Below are positions 37,997 to 47,449 of a stretch of 64,000 bases of DNA, piece after piece. The notes beneath the pieces were generated by a model. It was not told the origin of the DNA. It made no database searches and saw only the letters and a list, made by a program, of their open reading frames with translations. Positions within the stretch are counted from its first letter, which is position 1. Each line of letters opens with the position of its first letter. A program made the position numbers and the translations under genes. Source of the stretch: Cymodocea nodosa (taxonomy: Eukaryota > Streptophyta > Magnoliopsida > Alismatales > Cymodoceaceae); the NCBI GenBank assembly GCA_036874045.1, contig CM072345.1:13192501-13256500 (forward strand). Reading direction: 5' to 3'.

Positions 37997-39619
37997 CTAC
38001 AAAGGGTAGGCCAAGAAACCCCGCTTGACCAGTTTCTCCACAATCTCCTGGTGCTTCTTCATCTGCCTAGCTTTCATCAAACGATCCAAAACCATCTGAC
38101 TGACAGTTTCACCTGGCTTGAGGTTCTTCTCATCCACCATCTCCCTAAGAAGCTGGTATGCACGATTCCAGTGTCCAATTCCACAAAACACCGAAATAAG
38201 CACCTTGTAAGTGTTTACATTGGGTTCCACCTCCTCCTCATCCATCTCTTTCTTCATCTTCAGCACCATATCCGTCGACTGGCTTTTTGCAAACAGCTTC
38301 ATCAACAAGTTGTATGTCTGAGTGTTAGGCTTGCACGTGAGATCCCTCATTCGTGAGTACATCTTATGTGCAGAATTCACATCTCCCAACTCCAAAATGC
38401 AGGTAAATATAGGGTTGAAGGAATAAACATTGGGTGAAATCCCCTTTCCATCCATCTGATTGATGACCTTGATGGCAGCATCAAGATTCTCCTGTTTGCA
38501 ATGTGCCTCGATAAGCAAATTGTACGTCATGAGATCAGGTGGACAACCCATCCGCTTCATCTGATTAAAAATCTCAAGAACTTTCTCTATGCGACCTGCC
38601 TTTACATAAAATCTCATCATACTATTGAAAGTCACGGCATTGGGTCCGCAACCTGAGTCTATCATTTGAGCAAACACCTCTTGGGCTCTACTTATCTGCC
38701 CCGCACGACACAATGCATCGATTACCACAGTATAGGTATAGACATTGGGAACGATCCCTTCCCTTTTCATCTCCTTAAACACCCGTTCCGCCTCGTCGAT
38801 GTTATAAGCACGGCACCAAGCGTGAATTAGGCTAGTGTAGACCACCACATCAGGTGGGAACCGCTCCTTCACCTTGTCGAAGAACGCCTGAGCATCGGAA
38901 GCGCACCGCTTCTTGCAGAGAACAGAAAGTACGACGGAGAACGCGATGGGGTCAGGAGGGCAACCATATTCATCCATACGGCCGAAGGTATGTGCAGCTT
39001 CGGAAGTAAGACCGGCTCGCGCGTAACGACGGATAAAACTCGAGAAGGTCTTCAGCGTGATAGGCATACCACGGGCACGCATGCTGTCGACAAGTGACCA
39101 CGCGAGTTCGAAATGGCGGTTCTTCCCGGCGAAGTCAATCATATCGTTGTATGGGGCGATGAAGCTGTCCGCAGAAGAGGAACCAAGGCTGAGATCAGAA
39201 GAGGCGACCCACCAGTTGAATAGGGCAAGCGTCTGTGGGAAGGGCGCACCGTGGCGTGGGGCAGCACAACGGCGGATGAGGTGGTGGAGGAGAGAGGGTG
39301 AGGGAGGAGAAGGGGAAAGGGTGGAGAAGGATGTGGAGAGGGCGGAGATGGTAAAGCTCGTCGTGAAGTGTCCATGGAAGTCGGGGTTATTGCGGTGGTG
39401 GTCTTTGATTATGGTGTGGAACTTGTCGAGGAGTACGGTTTCCGGAGGTGCCAGTGACGTGACAATGGTAGGATCGGTGCTCTCATTTGCTTCTACGATG
39501 GCAGACGCAGAAGAAGAAGAAGAAGAAGAAGAGAGGAGAAGAGACTGATGGGCAAAACGGCGGAGAAGGGAGGACAGAGTGCAAAGCCGTGGCTTCTGCT
39601 CGAGACGGACGAGGGCCAT
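37997..39619 (-). CDS. P-class pentatricopeptide repeat protein, probably mitochondrial (At1g20300-like)
   Basis: Intronless 540-aa PPR protein. The N-terminus (residues 1 to about 45) is Ser/Arg/Leu-rich with a poly-Ser run and fits a mitochondrial presequence. From about residue 155 to the end are some eleven consecutive 35-residue PPR motifs, for example VVVYTSLIHAWCRAYNIDEA, VYTYTVVIDALCRAGQISRA and LMTYNLLIEAHCKQENLDAA, each ending in a PN or PD turn. There is no E, DYW or SMR domain, so it is P-class. Such proteins bind organelle RNA in a sequence-specific way and affect its stability, splicing or translation. The target is unknown. A paralogue in the same orientation lies at 42631-44259. 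The start is 166 bp from the divergent U2 snRNA gene. It resembles Arabidopsis At1g20300 as remembered. Confidence 0.95.
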   Translation of the reverse strand: MALVRLEQKPRLCTLSSLLRRFAHQSLLLSSSSSSSSASAIVEANESTDPTIVTSLAPPETVLLDKFHTIIKDHHRNNPDFHGHFTTSFTISALSTSFSTLSPSPPSPSLLHHLIRRCAAPRHGAPFPQTLALFNWWVASSDLSLGSSSADSFIAPYNDMIDFAGKNRHFELAWSLVDSMRARGMPITLKTFSSFIRRYARAGLTSEAAHTFGRMDEYGCPPDPIAFSVVLSVLCKKRCASDAQAFFDKVKERFPPDVVVYTSLIHAWCRAYNIDEAERVFKEMKREGIVPNVYTYTVVIDALCRAGQISRAQEVFAQMIDSGCGPNAVTFNSMMRFYVKAGRIEKVLEIFNQMKRMGCPPDLMTYNLLIEAHCKQENLDAAIKVINQMDGKGISPNVYSFNPIFTCILELGDVNSAHKMYSRMRDLTCKPNTQTYNLLMKLFAKSQSTDMVLKMKKEMDEEEVEPNVNTYKVLISVFCGIGHWNRAYQLLREMVDEKNLKPGETVSQMVLDRLMKARQMKKHQEIVEKLVKRGFLAYPL

Positions 39620-39709
39620 GTCACCGCCGGCACGATTTGTTTGGGGAACAAAAGGCGGGTGCGAAAATGGCTTCCACTCTGCTGGAACAAGAATGGCTCA
39701 CGATTTTTA

Positions 39710-39720
39710 GTCCCACATCG
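39710..39720 (+). promoter_or_regulatory. Plant snRNA upstream sequence element (USE)
   Basis: GTCCCACATCG at 39710-39720 exactly matches the plant snRNA upstream sequence element (RTCCCACATCG). It ends 34 bp before the TATA box, the spacing of Pol II-transcribed plant snRNA genes; Pol III types are about 10 bp closer. It supports transcription of the U2 gene. Confidence 0.95.
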
Positions 39721-39754
39721 TGCGTTGCGAGATGTTGGAAGGGCAGTGGCACCA

Positions 39755-39760
39755 TATAAT
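39755..39760 (+). promoter_or_regulatory. TATA box of U2 snRNA gene
   Basis: TATAAT at 39755-39760 lies about 30 bp upstream of the U2 5' end and 34 bp after the USE, the expected place in a plant snRNA promoter. Confidence 0.9.
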
Positions 39761-39785
39761 GAGAGGAACGCAACCTAAATTTCTC

Positions 39786-39981
39786 ATACCTTTCTCGGCC
39801 TTTTGGCTAAGATCAAGTGTAGTATCTGTTCTTATCAGTTTAATATCTGATACGTGGGTCATCGGCCCACATGATATTAAATTAATTTTTCTTGGGAGAG
39901 GGTCCGCCACGGTAGCTTGCTACTGGGGCTCTCGGGTGTCGCCCTTGCGTTGCACTGCTGCATGGGCCTGGCACATCCCTA
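39786..39981 (+). ncRNA. U2: U2 spliceosomal snRNA
   Basis: The RNA begins ATACCTTTCTCGGCCTTTTG, the conserved U2 5' end. The branch-point recognition sequence GTAGTA is at RNA positions 34-39 (39819-39824). Stem-loop II (GTGGGTCATCGGCCCAC), an Sm-type AATTTTTC stretch, and the plant stem-loop III/IV region (CCACGGTAGCTTGCTACTGG, then CGGGTGTCGCCCTTGCG) follow. U2 pairs with the intron branch site in the spliceosome. The length fits the 196-nt plant U2; the exact 3' end is inferred. A perfect USE, a TATA box and a plant 3' box suggest an active gene, not a pseudogene. It stands between two PPR paralogues and is divergent from the nearer one. Confidence 0.97.
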
Positions 39982-39982
39982 C

Positions 39983-39998
39983 CAATTCTAAAGTAAAA
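39983..39998 (+). terminator. Plant snRNA 3' box
   Basis: CA, seven bases, then AGTAAAA at 39983-39998 fits the plant snRNA 3'-end signal CA(N)3-10AGTNNAA. It directs 3'-end formation of Pol II snRNAs and lies immediately after the U2 RNA. Confidence 0.85.
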
Positions 39999-42630
39999 GT
40001 TTGATGGTGTTTCTTGCCTCGCGTTATTCTATTGTTTAAGTGTTAATTCCTAACTTATACATCTTGGAGTCGATGACAACAAAAGCGCCAGAAAGATGCG
40101 ATTAGTATAAAACTATTCTATACACTCAATATAATACCACGTCCCACAAAATGCTACAATAAAGTAATATGTATCGGCCCAGTTAAATCCATTGTATAAA
40201 ATATGATATAAATAAAGTTGAAATATTTCGTGACCTTTTGAATTAAATGGTCGAAGAAACAGTAGATTAACATATTTCTTTCGTGTATGATATTTGAATT
40301 AAATCTTAATATGGTGAATTAATATCGATACAATTATTGGACCAATAATTGGAAATGTATATTTCAAAATCATTACTTATATAATATACTTGCTTTTATA
40401 TGTGTACTTTATATGTGCACAATATTAATTATAGAAAATTTTTCTTCTTTTGTGTGAAGTGCCAATTTTCGATATAAAAAAATATCAAGCGAAGACAACT
40501 TCGATAAATTTTGGTGTGCTGCGTGTTTCTCGCTGCAGTTGTTTAATGATCATTATAAAAAAAAATTGGATTAAAAATTCCCTTGATTAGAATTAAATTT
40601 CAGTCATTAAATTTTGTAATAAACATAACTTAAGTGACTTAGATTAAATCAAAATTTTAATAAACAGAAAATTGTATTCCTTAGATTAAATTTAAACTTT
40701 GAAAAATAAAAAATACTCTAGAGAAGTTGTTTCTCGGTTACCAAGTCTTATCCCAGTAATCAAATCATTCGGCATGGTTAAATAATAAAGAATGGTATGG
40801 CTATCAGACGTGACTGTATATTTTATTATTAGATGATCATGAATGCATATGATAAATTTTTACTGAAATTAAATAATATTAATTGTTTATCCAAAGGCCC
40901 TTAAGTTCACCAATCTAAATTGTAGTCTTTTTTCATTCATTTTTTTAATAATGATACTGTGCAATTAGTGCTACGATATTTCACTCACATTTTCATATGG
41001 TGATTTTTTTCTTTTCTTTTTCTCTGTATTAACAATTATCTATTGAAGTTCTGCGTAAATTACTAGATAAGGTGTGTTTACCGCTGTGTACCATGCATTC
41101 TTTCTCTCTTCTTCTGAGTCTCCAATTCCCCAACTTCATATTTACAAGTGAAATCAAAAGTTTGTATCCCTTTTGTGAGCCTTTTCAGCTGAGTCTATGG
41201 CACTGTGCTCTCTGTGGAATTTGAATAGTGTTTTACTTGGACTAGAAATGGTCTGATGGTTTTAATACATAAAAAAGTGATAGCATTTGTCAAGATGGCA
41301 AAATGGAAAAACAATTATCTATAATTAATGCACAAGAACAATAGCAAGATTCCACCAACAAATAACTTTTATCATTACTTACAATAAGTAACATATACGC
41401 CCCCAAAAAATAATTGAGACCAGCACCAAATAGGAAATGGTGGGAGGGAAGATACCCTGATACACTACCATTATCAAAAAAAAAAGAGACAAATCATAAA
41501 TCTTTGCCTCGGTTACATTATTGACACAGAACCTCAAGGAGGAAAGTTGCAACTCCCACGAGGTCTAAGCATTTCAAAATGTGACAATAACTTGCCATGT
41601 AATGTTCTGAAAAAAATAAAGATCATGGTCATTAAATGGATTTCAACACAATTTATTTAGTTAAAATTGTCCTTAAATGGATGTTAAATTAAAAAAAGGC
41701 TGTTTAGCAGACATTAAAGAATTTCTGTTGTTCAATCCACATATGATATCAGTTTTCGTCCTGTGGAACATTGTTGCCATGTAGATGATAACTACAAGCC
41801 TAATCTGTTTATTGCAAACAATTGGTTTGTACCTGTAGTCTACAAACTTCTTAATCTATAATCAATTGAAATAAGCAAATCAGAAGAAGATGATGGAAAT
41901 GTTATAACGTGAGAATGGTAAGATAATACCTGCTTTTCAGCTGACAAAGAGGTTATTCAGCAAATAGGTTGTCTGGTGAATTGTGAGGGATTTTTTTTGG
42001 CAGTAATTAGGCATTGTAGGGCATCTGGTACTTCTGGTAGGAAAGAAATGACCACGTCCAGGTAATTCTTTTTTTGACAATAGGTAACCTGGTTAGTCCA
42101 AGTAATCACTGGAGAAGTTTTTTAACTCTTGAACTTTGACAATAAGCGCAACAGAATTTCTTCTCATGTCTGATATTGATATTCAGTGAATCCATAGGTA
42201 GAAGCTTGTAGTATTTGAACTCTCCTACTTGAATAACCACAGTGAGTTTTTTCTTTCTTCTTCTTTTTTACCACTTGACCAATTACTTGGACCGGTCATC
42301 TGGTATTAAGGCTACCACATATAATAAGAAGCCAAAATGCTGCTCGCCACTGCAAAGAATAATGAAAGAAGCCAAGATGTCGCTTAATGCTTAAAAAGAA
42401 AGAACCCAAGATGCAGACCACGAGTCTGCAATGAATAGCATAATCGTGGATTACAATGTACAGCAGACGATAAGCTACACAATGAATGAAATGGGTGTTT
42501 TGTCAAAAATAAATCATTATTGAACTAATAAAGCTGAAGAATATCAACATCAGCAAACAATAAAAAGAAACTATGCAAAATTGGTGTACGTTTAAGTGGG
42601 AAAAGAACTAAATTATACCGCATTGATGAC
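39999..42630. other. Non-coding region between U2 snRNA gene and second PPR gene
   Basis: AT-rich; no ORF of substance and no recognisable mobile element. The part from about 42000 to 42630 is probably 3' UTR of the second PPR gene. Confidence 0.55.
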
Positions 42631-44259
42631 CTAAAAAGGGTGAGTAGGAAGACCCCTTTTCCTAAGCTTCTCCACCAACTCCTTTAACTTCTCCCTTTCT
42701 CCAGCTCTCATCAGACTCTTAAGGACTGTCTTGTATATTGCTTCATTAGGCTTCAGATTCTTCACCTCCATCATCTCACACAACTGCTGGCATGCCCAAT
42801 TCAAATACCCCATTCTGCATAATAATGTGATGGCCACATTGTAGGTGTTCAAGTTGGATTCTACTCCTTCCTCATCCATTTCCTTCAACAACTTCAGCAA
42901 AGCCTTGTCATCATCTCTAAACTTCTGCATTAACAAATTGTAAGTAACGGCATTTGGCTTACATTTGAGTTTCCTCATCCTTGAGTAGAGTCTCTGTGCA
43001 CAAGTTAGACCCGGCAACTTCAGCATTAAGTTGAACATGGGATTGAATGAGAAGGCATCAGGGGCACATTTTTCTACAGTCATCAAATCGAGAACTTTCA
43101 TGGCACCATCAAGGTTACACTGCCGACAGTGTGAATCAATGAGGAAGTTATATGTGGTCACATCTGGTTTACATTCCAACTGCAACATCTTGTTATAAAC
43201 CTCAAATACCTTTTTGATACGATCCATCTTGACATACTCCCTCATCATTGCATTAAAAGGTGCAACATTAGGCCGAGCACCATACGAGTAAAGCATTTTA
43301 GCAAGCACCTTGTCGACGGCAGCATCTTTACCAGAACGGCACAGAGCACCGACAACAACAGTGTATGTGTACCCCTTGGGCGTGATTGCATTCTCTTCCA
43401 TCTCGTCGAACAGACGCTGCACTTCATCAATCTGGTTGGCACGGCAACAGGCATGAATAAGAGTGGTGTAGACAACCACATTGGGCGAAAACCGATCCTT
43501 ATGCTGATAAAAAAAGGTCACGGCATCAACGGCAGATGAATTCTTGGAAAGCAGGGAGATCGTAGCAGAAAAGGCAACCAAATCAGACGGGCATCCGTAG
43601 TCCTCCATCCGTCGAAAGGCGTGAGAAGCCTCAGACAGTAATCCGGCACAAGCATACCGACGTATGATCCGAGCGAATGTGTCTAGAGTGATTGGGACGC
43701 CGCCCGCACGCATGGCATCAAGAAGAGGCCAGGTGAGGTGGAAAAGGCGGGCCTTTCCGGCGAAGTCGATCATATCGTTGAAAGGGTCGGCCAATTCCTC
43801 GGGGGAGATGTCAACGGAGCCTGGGATGGTGGAGGAAACCCACCAGTTGAAGAGGGCCAGAGTCTGTGGAAAACATGCGGCGCTTCTCGGGGCGGCGCAG
43901 CGACGTATGAGGTGGTGGAGAAGAGATGGGGAGAGGGTGGGAAGGGAGAGAGCGGAGAAGTAGGAGGAGAGGGAGGGGATGGTAAAGTCTACGGCGAGAT
44001 CAATGCCAGTGGGCGTATTGCAATTCTTAATGTGGTGCTCTTTGATTACCGAGTGGAACTTGTCGAGGAGTGTGGCTTCCGTAGCCGTCAGTGATGTGGT
44101 GGTGCCGGTGTTTTCGATATCTGTCGCTTCTTCCGAGTCTTCTCTGTGACGAGTGAAAGGGAGGAGGGAGGGAGAGACGGGAGGGGAGGAGGAGGAAGAG
44201 GAGAGTGTTGAGAACCGTCGAAAGGGCTTCAGATGGAATGCCATCTGGGCCTTTCCCAT
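42631..44259 (-). CDS. P-class pentatricopeptide repeat protein, paralogue of the neighbour at 37997-39619
   Basis: Intronless 542-aa PPR protein. It shares the architecture and many exact stretches with the other PPR gene, such as SPSLLHHLIRRCAAPR, PQTLALFNWWV, NDMIDFAGK and the C-terminal LVEKLRKRGL, and is clearly a tandem duplicate that has diverged. The Ser/Arg-rich N-terminus suggests organelle import. PPR motifs run from about residue 160 to the end, for example VVVYTTLIHACCRANQIDEV and DVTTYNFLIDSHCRQCNLDG. It has no E or DYW domain. Met1 at 44259 is the first in-frame ATG; Met6 at 44244 is an alternative. The RNA target is unknown. Differences in repeat residues from its neighbour suggest a different target or role. 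Confidence 0.94.
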   Translation of the reverse strand: MGKAQMAFHLKPFRRFSTLSSSSSSPPVSPSLLPFTRHREDSEEATDIENTGTTTSLTATEATLLDKFHSVIKEHHIKNCNTPTGIDLAVDFTIPSLSSYFSALSLPTLSPSLLHHLIRRCAAPRSAACFPQTLALFNWWVSSTIPGSVDISPEELADPFNDMIDFAGKARLFHLTWPLLDAMRAGGVPITLDTFARIIRRYACAGLLSEASHAFRRMEDYGCPSDLVAFSATISLLSKNSSAVDAVTFFYQHKDRFSPNVVVYTTLIHACCRANQIDEVQRLFDEMEENAITPKGYTYTVVVGALCRSGKDAAVDKVLAKMLYSYGARPNVAPFNAMMREYVKMDRIKKVFEVYNKMLQLECKPDVTTYNFLIDSHCRQCNLDGAMKVLDLMTVEKCAPDAFSFNPMFNLMLKLPGLTCAQRLYSRMRKLKCKPNAVTYNLLMQKFRDDDKALLKLLKEMDEEGVESNLNTYNVAITLLCRMGYLNWACQQLCEMMEVKNLKPNEAIYKTVLKSLMRAGEREKLKELVEKLRKRGLPTHPF

Positions 44260-44369
44260 CTACGCTTGCTCGCACTATTTGCTCTGCGTACCACTAGATA
44301 TTAGACAAACCCAGCTTAATTATTATGTTTGCTCTTCTCAAGACCAACTCATCTCCTTCCTCTCTCAAG

Positions 44370-44800
44370 CAATGAAGCACCCTCTGGTCTATCCACCTGA
44401 GTCCAAGGCAAGCGGCACAGAGCAGGCCACCGAAATACTCCGGCTCGTCGATAGCGAAAATTCGACGAAGACCCAAACTTCCTATGGAATGCCGGAGCTT
44501 GTCGAGGAAGAGAGATATGAAGAAGCGATGGAGATGTACCGTCGAATGCAAGCGTTGGGCGTACGAGCGGATTGTTTCATGTTCCCCTTCGTGAGCAAGT
44601 TGTGGCAGCATCACGGGGGTGCTGGTGAAGCTTGGGTTGGATTCGGACTCTTACATATGTGCGCGTCACCATGTACGGGAAGCTGGGAACCTATAGATGT
44701 TCGACGAAATGCCCGTAAGGGATCAAGTTTCTTGGAACTCCGGTTTGAGTTGTGGGTTATGTTGTTTTATGGTGTTTGCTCCAATTGGTTCTTAAGTACA
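44370..44800 (+). pseudogene. Fragment of a PLS-type PPR gene
   Basis: The frame at about 44490-44610 reads RYEEAMEMYRRMQALGVRAD then CFMFPFVSK, the typical first motif of PLS-class plant PPR proteins. Further on, LDSDSYICA, then TMYGKLG, then MFDEMPVRDQVSWNS appear in different frames, so deletions and frameshifts separate consecutive motifs. No long continuation is found after 44800. It starts just upstream of the divergent P-class PPR gene but belongs to a different PPR subclass, so it is a separate decayed copy. Confidence 0.75.
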
Positions 44801-45419
44801 TGTCAATTTCATTAATGCCCTGGCTTCGATTGCGGGTAAAAACACTAAAAATTACAAAAACATGTATTAAGCGGTCATGTTGATCTATATGTCATTCAAC
44901 CGGATGGTCGAAAGGCACTTCGCGACATGAAAGACCATGATCTCCGCTTGTGCATAAAATAGGTTAAGGTTATCTTTGTTTCAGTTTCTCAGCATTCCAA
45001 TGATGATAAGGAGTTATACTCTTACTGTGTCTTAGAAGAAGTGCGTTAATAGAGAAGAACAATAATTTACTTTGTAGAGTAGCATTGTATATATATTTCT
45101 AAATTTACCTTTCTTTTATTTTAGTTTTTTAAAATGTAATATAATTATTATTTGATGAGTTTTTTAACACTTGTGAAAATATTTTAAAATAGCAAATGAT
45201 TTCTTGAAAATAATATTTTTAATAAATATGTAGAAATTAATTTTTAATAATTTATTTAGATAATCTCCAAATTAAATAAGTAATGTTTTAAATTACATGA
45301 TAGAATATATTATGTCAGAACATAATATGTTTAGGTTAGAAATTATTATGTTAAAACATATTATTTTTCAATAATTTATGTAATGTTTTAAATCACATGA
45401 TATGTTTATGTTAAAAATT

Positions 45420-46280
45420 ACTACGAAGGGTTTTCAATGGTCTTTCAACAAAGCAACGATAATAATAACACTGAGGGTGATTTCATCCTTTTACCTTTAA
45501 ATGCTCCTTCGGTGACTATTTCTGGACTTCATGATCGATAGAGTTTCTACACTTCCTTCATGTGATATTTGGCCTCTTATTGGTAGCTCTTGCACAAGGA
45601 AATGCTTGCAAATTATCTTAACTCTGATAAAGCAGCGTCTAAGAAATATGTGTTGAAAGTTAAGTTGATTTCTAACTACAGGATACTGAATATACGATAT
45701 GAACGCATATATTTTGATAGACATGTGAATACATTTAAGGGCACTTGCTTTGCCTATAGATTTTGGAGAGCATTAGTCATTTACAAATGGGAAACCAACT
45801 TCAAACCTGTACGGGAGAAAACATAGAAAAAGTTCTAGCTGATTTTTGTGTTTATCTTGTAAATATTATGGCCAAGAATTGTACGGCTAGAAGAAAAAAA
45901 ATTCTTCCACCAGTGTATTGGTGATGCTGTTGTATATATGATTACTGAAGCTTTTCTCAGAAAGAAATTTTCAGAGTCGTAGATATAAAATAGGTTCTCT
46001 TCTTGGGAAGCAGAGTTGTAACCAAGTTCACCTCTGACAAGGAGATGCAATTTCATATGGGATTCATGAAACTTTTGCAAAAGGATGTTTTCCAGGTTGT
46101 AAATATCGAATGGGTTCCTTTTTTAAGAAGCAATGGTGTAAATATATTGATTCACCTCTTGTAAGCAAATCAAGAATAAGCAGCAATAAAAGAAATACAG
46201 CAGATGCATGGCATCAGAGAAGAAATAAATTCCAGAGAAGAATTTCAGAAAAATCTATTCCTAATTGTTGACTCAGTTCG
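45420..46280 (+). pseudogene. Possible decayed coding region with a diverged internal duplication
   Basis: Several frame-shifting plus-strand stretches look protein-like. Near 45910, GDAVVYMITEAF is followed by a stop. Near 46040, GDAISYGIHETFAKGC leads into an open frame that runs to a stop near 46270. The two GDA blocks align with each other at DNA level over about 110 bp. I do not recognise the family. It could also be intergenic sequence that happens to be open. Confidence 0.3.
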
Positions 46281-46825
46281 TCAATCAATTAACAGGGGAT
46301 TGGCAGTTCTTTGTTATTCTACCTTTTCCTACTCTTTTCCAATGTATCTCACAGATAAAGTGTGAAATATTTCATTTGATCAATAATGATTAAAAAAGTT
46401 CATTATATATTAACCTAGATTTCGTCTACATATGCACATCAATGTGAACTTTTCGTATTCTTCCTCACTATAATTTATTTTAAACCTAGATGTGTATGAA
46501 CTTATTTTGATACTATATGAAAAATTTCATTTCAAGATTGGTAACAAGTGAAATGGTTCATCCAAAGTGTCGTTGAGCATAGGGAAGAAAGCCTTGACGG
46601 AAAGGATTACTCAAATCAACACCCAACGCAACGAAGTACTCAAAATGGAAAACCGACGCGGTTCCTCAAACTCAATTGCAAACTTGGAAACATTCACAAA
46701 ATCTTAGAAGGACAGAAACTCATATCAATATACAGATCAGAAAACTTGTTTTCCAGTAATAATGTAAAATTATGCTACAAAAACATATCATTCCAAAGAA
46801 AGGGAGAAGAGAATTGTAGTGTTCC

Positions 46826-47332
46826 TCACACTGTAGATCCTCCGCCTCTGCCCTCTTGCTCCATCATCTTCTTGTGCTTCTCCACCAACTTATCCAAAGC
46901 AGCCTGCACGGCGTCCCTCCCGCCAATTAGGAGGCGGGTGATGATCTCCGGATCGCGTTCGAACCTTGCCTCCTCGAACTCCTTCCGGGCGTTAGCTCTC
47001 AGCACGTCCCGCCACGGCACCCCCCGGGAGTCGGGCCACGGGAAGAACCGCGTAGCCCGGAAGATGTCGCGGTACAGAGCTATGGCCTCTCGCCTGGAGC
47101 TCGCCAGCCTCCGACGGGCAGCAAGGTCGTCCTCGTCGTCGGGCTTCTTGTTCGCGTCCTTCACAAGGTGGCGGTCGAGAAGCTCGTCTATGGTGTCGGG
47201 GCCTTCGTGGAGGAGACGAGCGGTGGGTGAGGAGGTGGGGGCTGAGATCAAGATGGGGGGGGTGGTGCTCCTCGGCCGTCCGGCCACCGTTCTCGACCAG
47301 GAGGAGGCGGAAGCACTTGTCATGGACCTCAT
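46826..47332 (-). CDS. LYR-motif protein, probably mitochondrial (EMB1793-like)
   Basis: Single-exon 168-aa protein. Residues 1 to about 45 are Ser/Arg/Thr-rich and hydroxylated, like a mitochondrial presequence. The LYR tripeptide is at residues 86-88 in REAIALYRDIFRATRFF, followed by the family's conserved downstream region with FERDPEIITRLLIGGRDAV at about 124-142 and a charged helix KLVEKHKKMMEQE. LYR proteins bind the mitochondrial acyl carrier protein and help assemble respiratory complexes or deliver Fe-S clusters; which role applies here is not visible. The gene is very GC-rich against its AT-rich surroundings, as for several short genes here. Arabidopsis At1g76060 is the remembered likely counterpart. 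Confidence 0.88.
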   Translation of the reverse strand: MRSMTSASASSWSRTVAGRPRSTTPPILISAPTSSPTARLLHEGPDTIDELLDRHLVKDANKKPDDEDDLAARRRLASSRREAIALYRDIFRATRFFPWPDSRGVPWRDVLRANARKEFEEARFERDPEIITRLLIGGRDAVQAALDKLVEKHKKMMEQEGRGGGSTV

Positions 47333-47449
47333 GATTGGGGATTCTGGTCCCGCTGTCGGGCGAACGGCGATGTATCGATTCGATTCGGTGGCTCCGATAA
47401 AAATCGAATCCGATTATTTCGTTTTTTTTTATTATAAATAATTTGGCTA

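Noticed and set aside
39057..39548. 163-codon plus-strand ORF opposite the first PPR gene
   Set aside because: Complement of the PPR coding sequence; Glu/Arg repeats come from the antisense of the poly-Ser codons.
46548..47441. 297-codon plus-strand ORF overlapping the LYR gene
   Set aside because: It is the complement of the LYR-motif protein; no recognisable domain, and its first third is AT-rich non-coding sequence.
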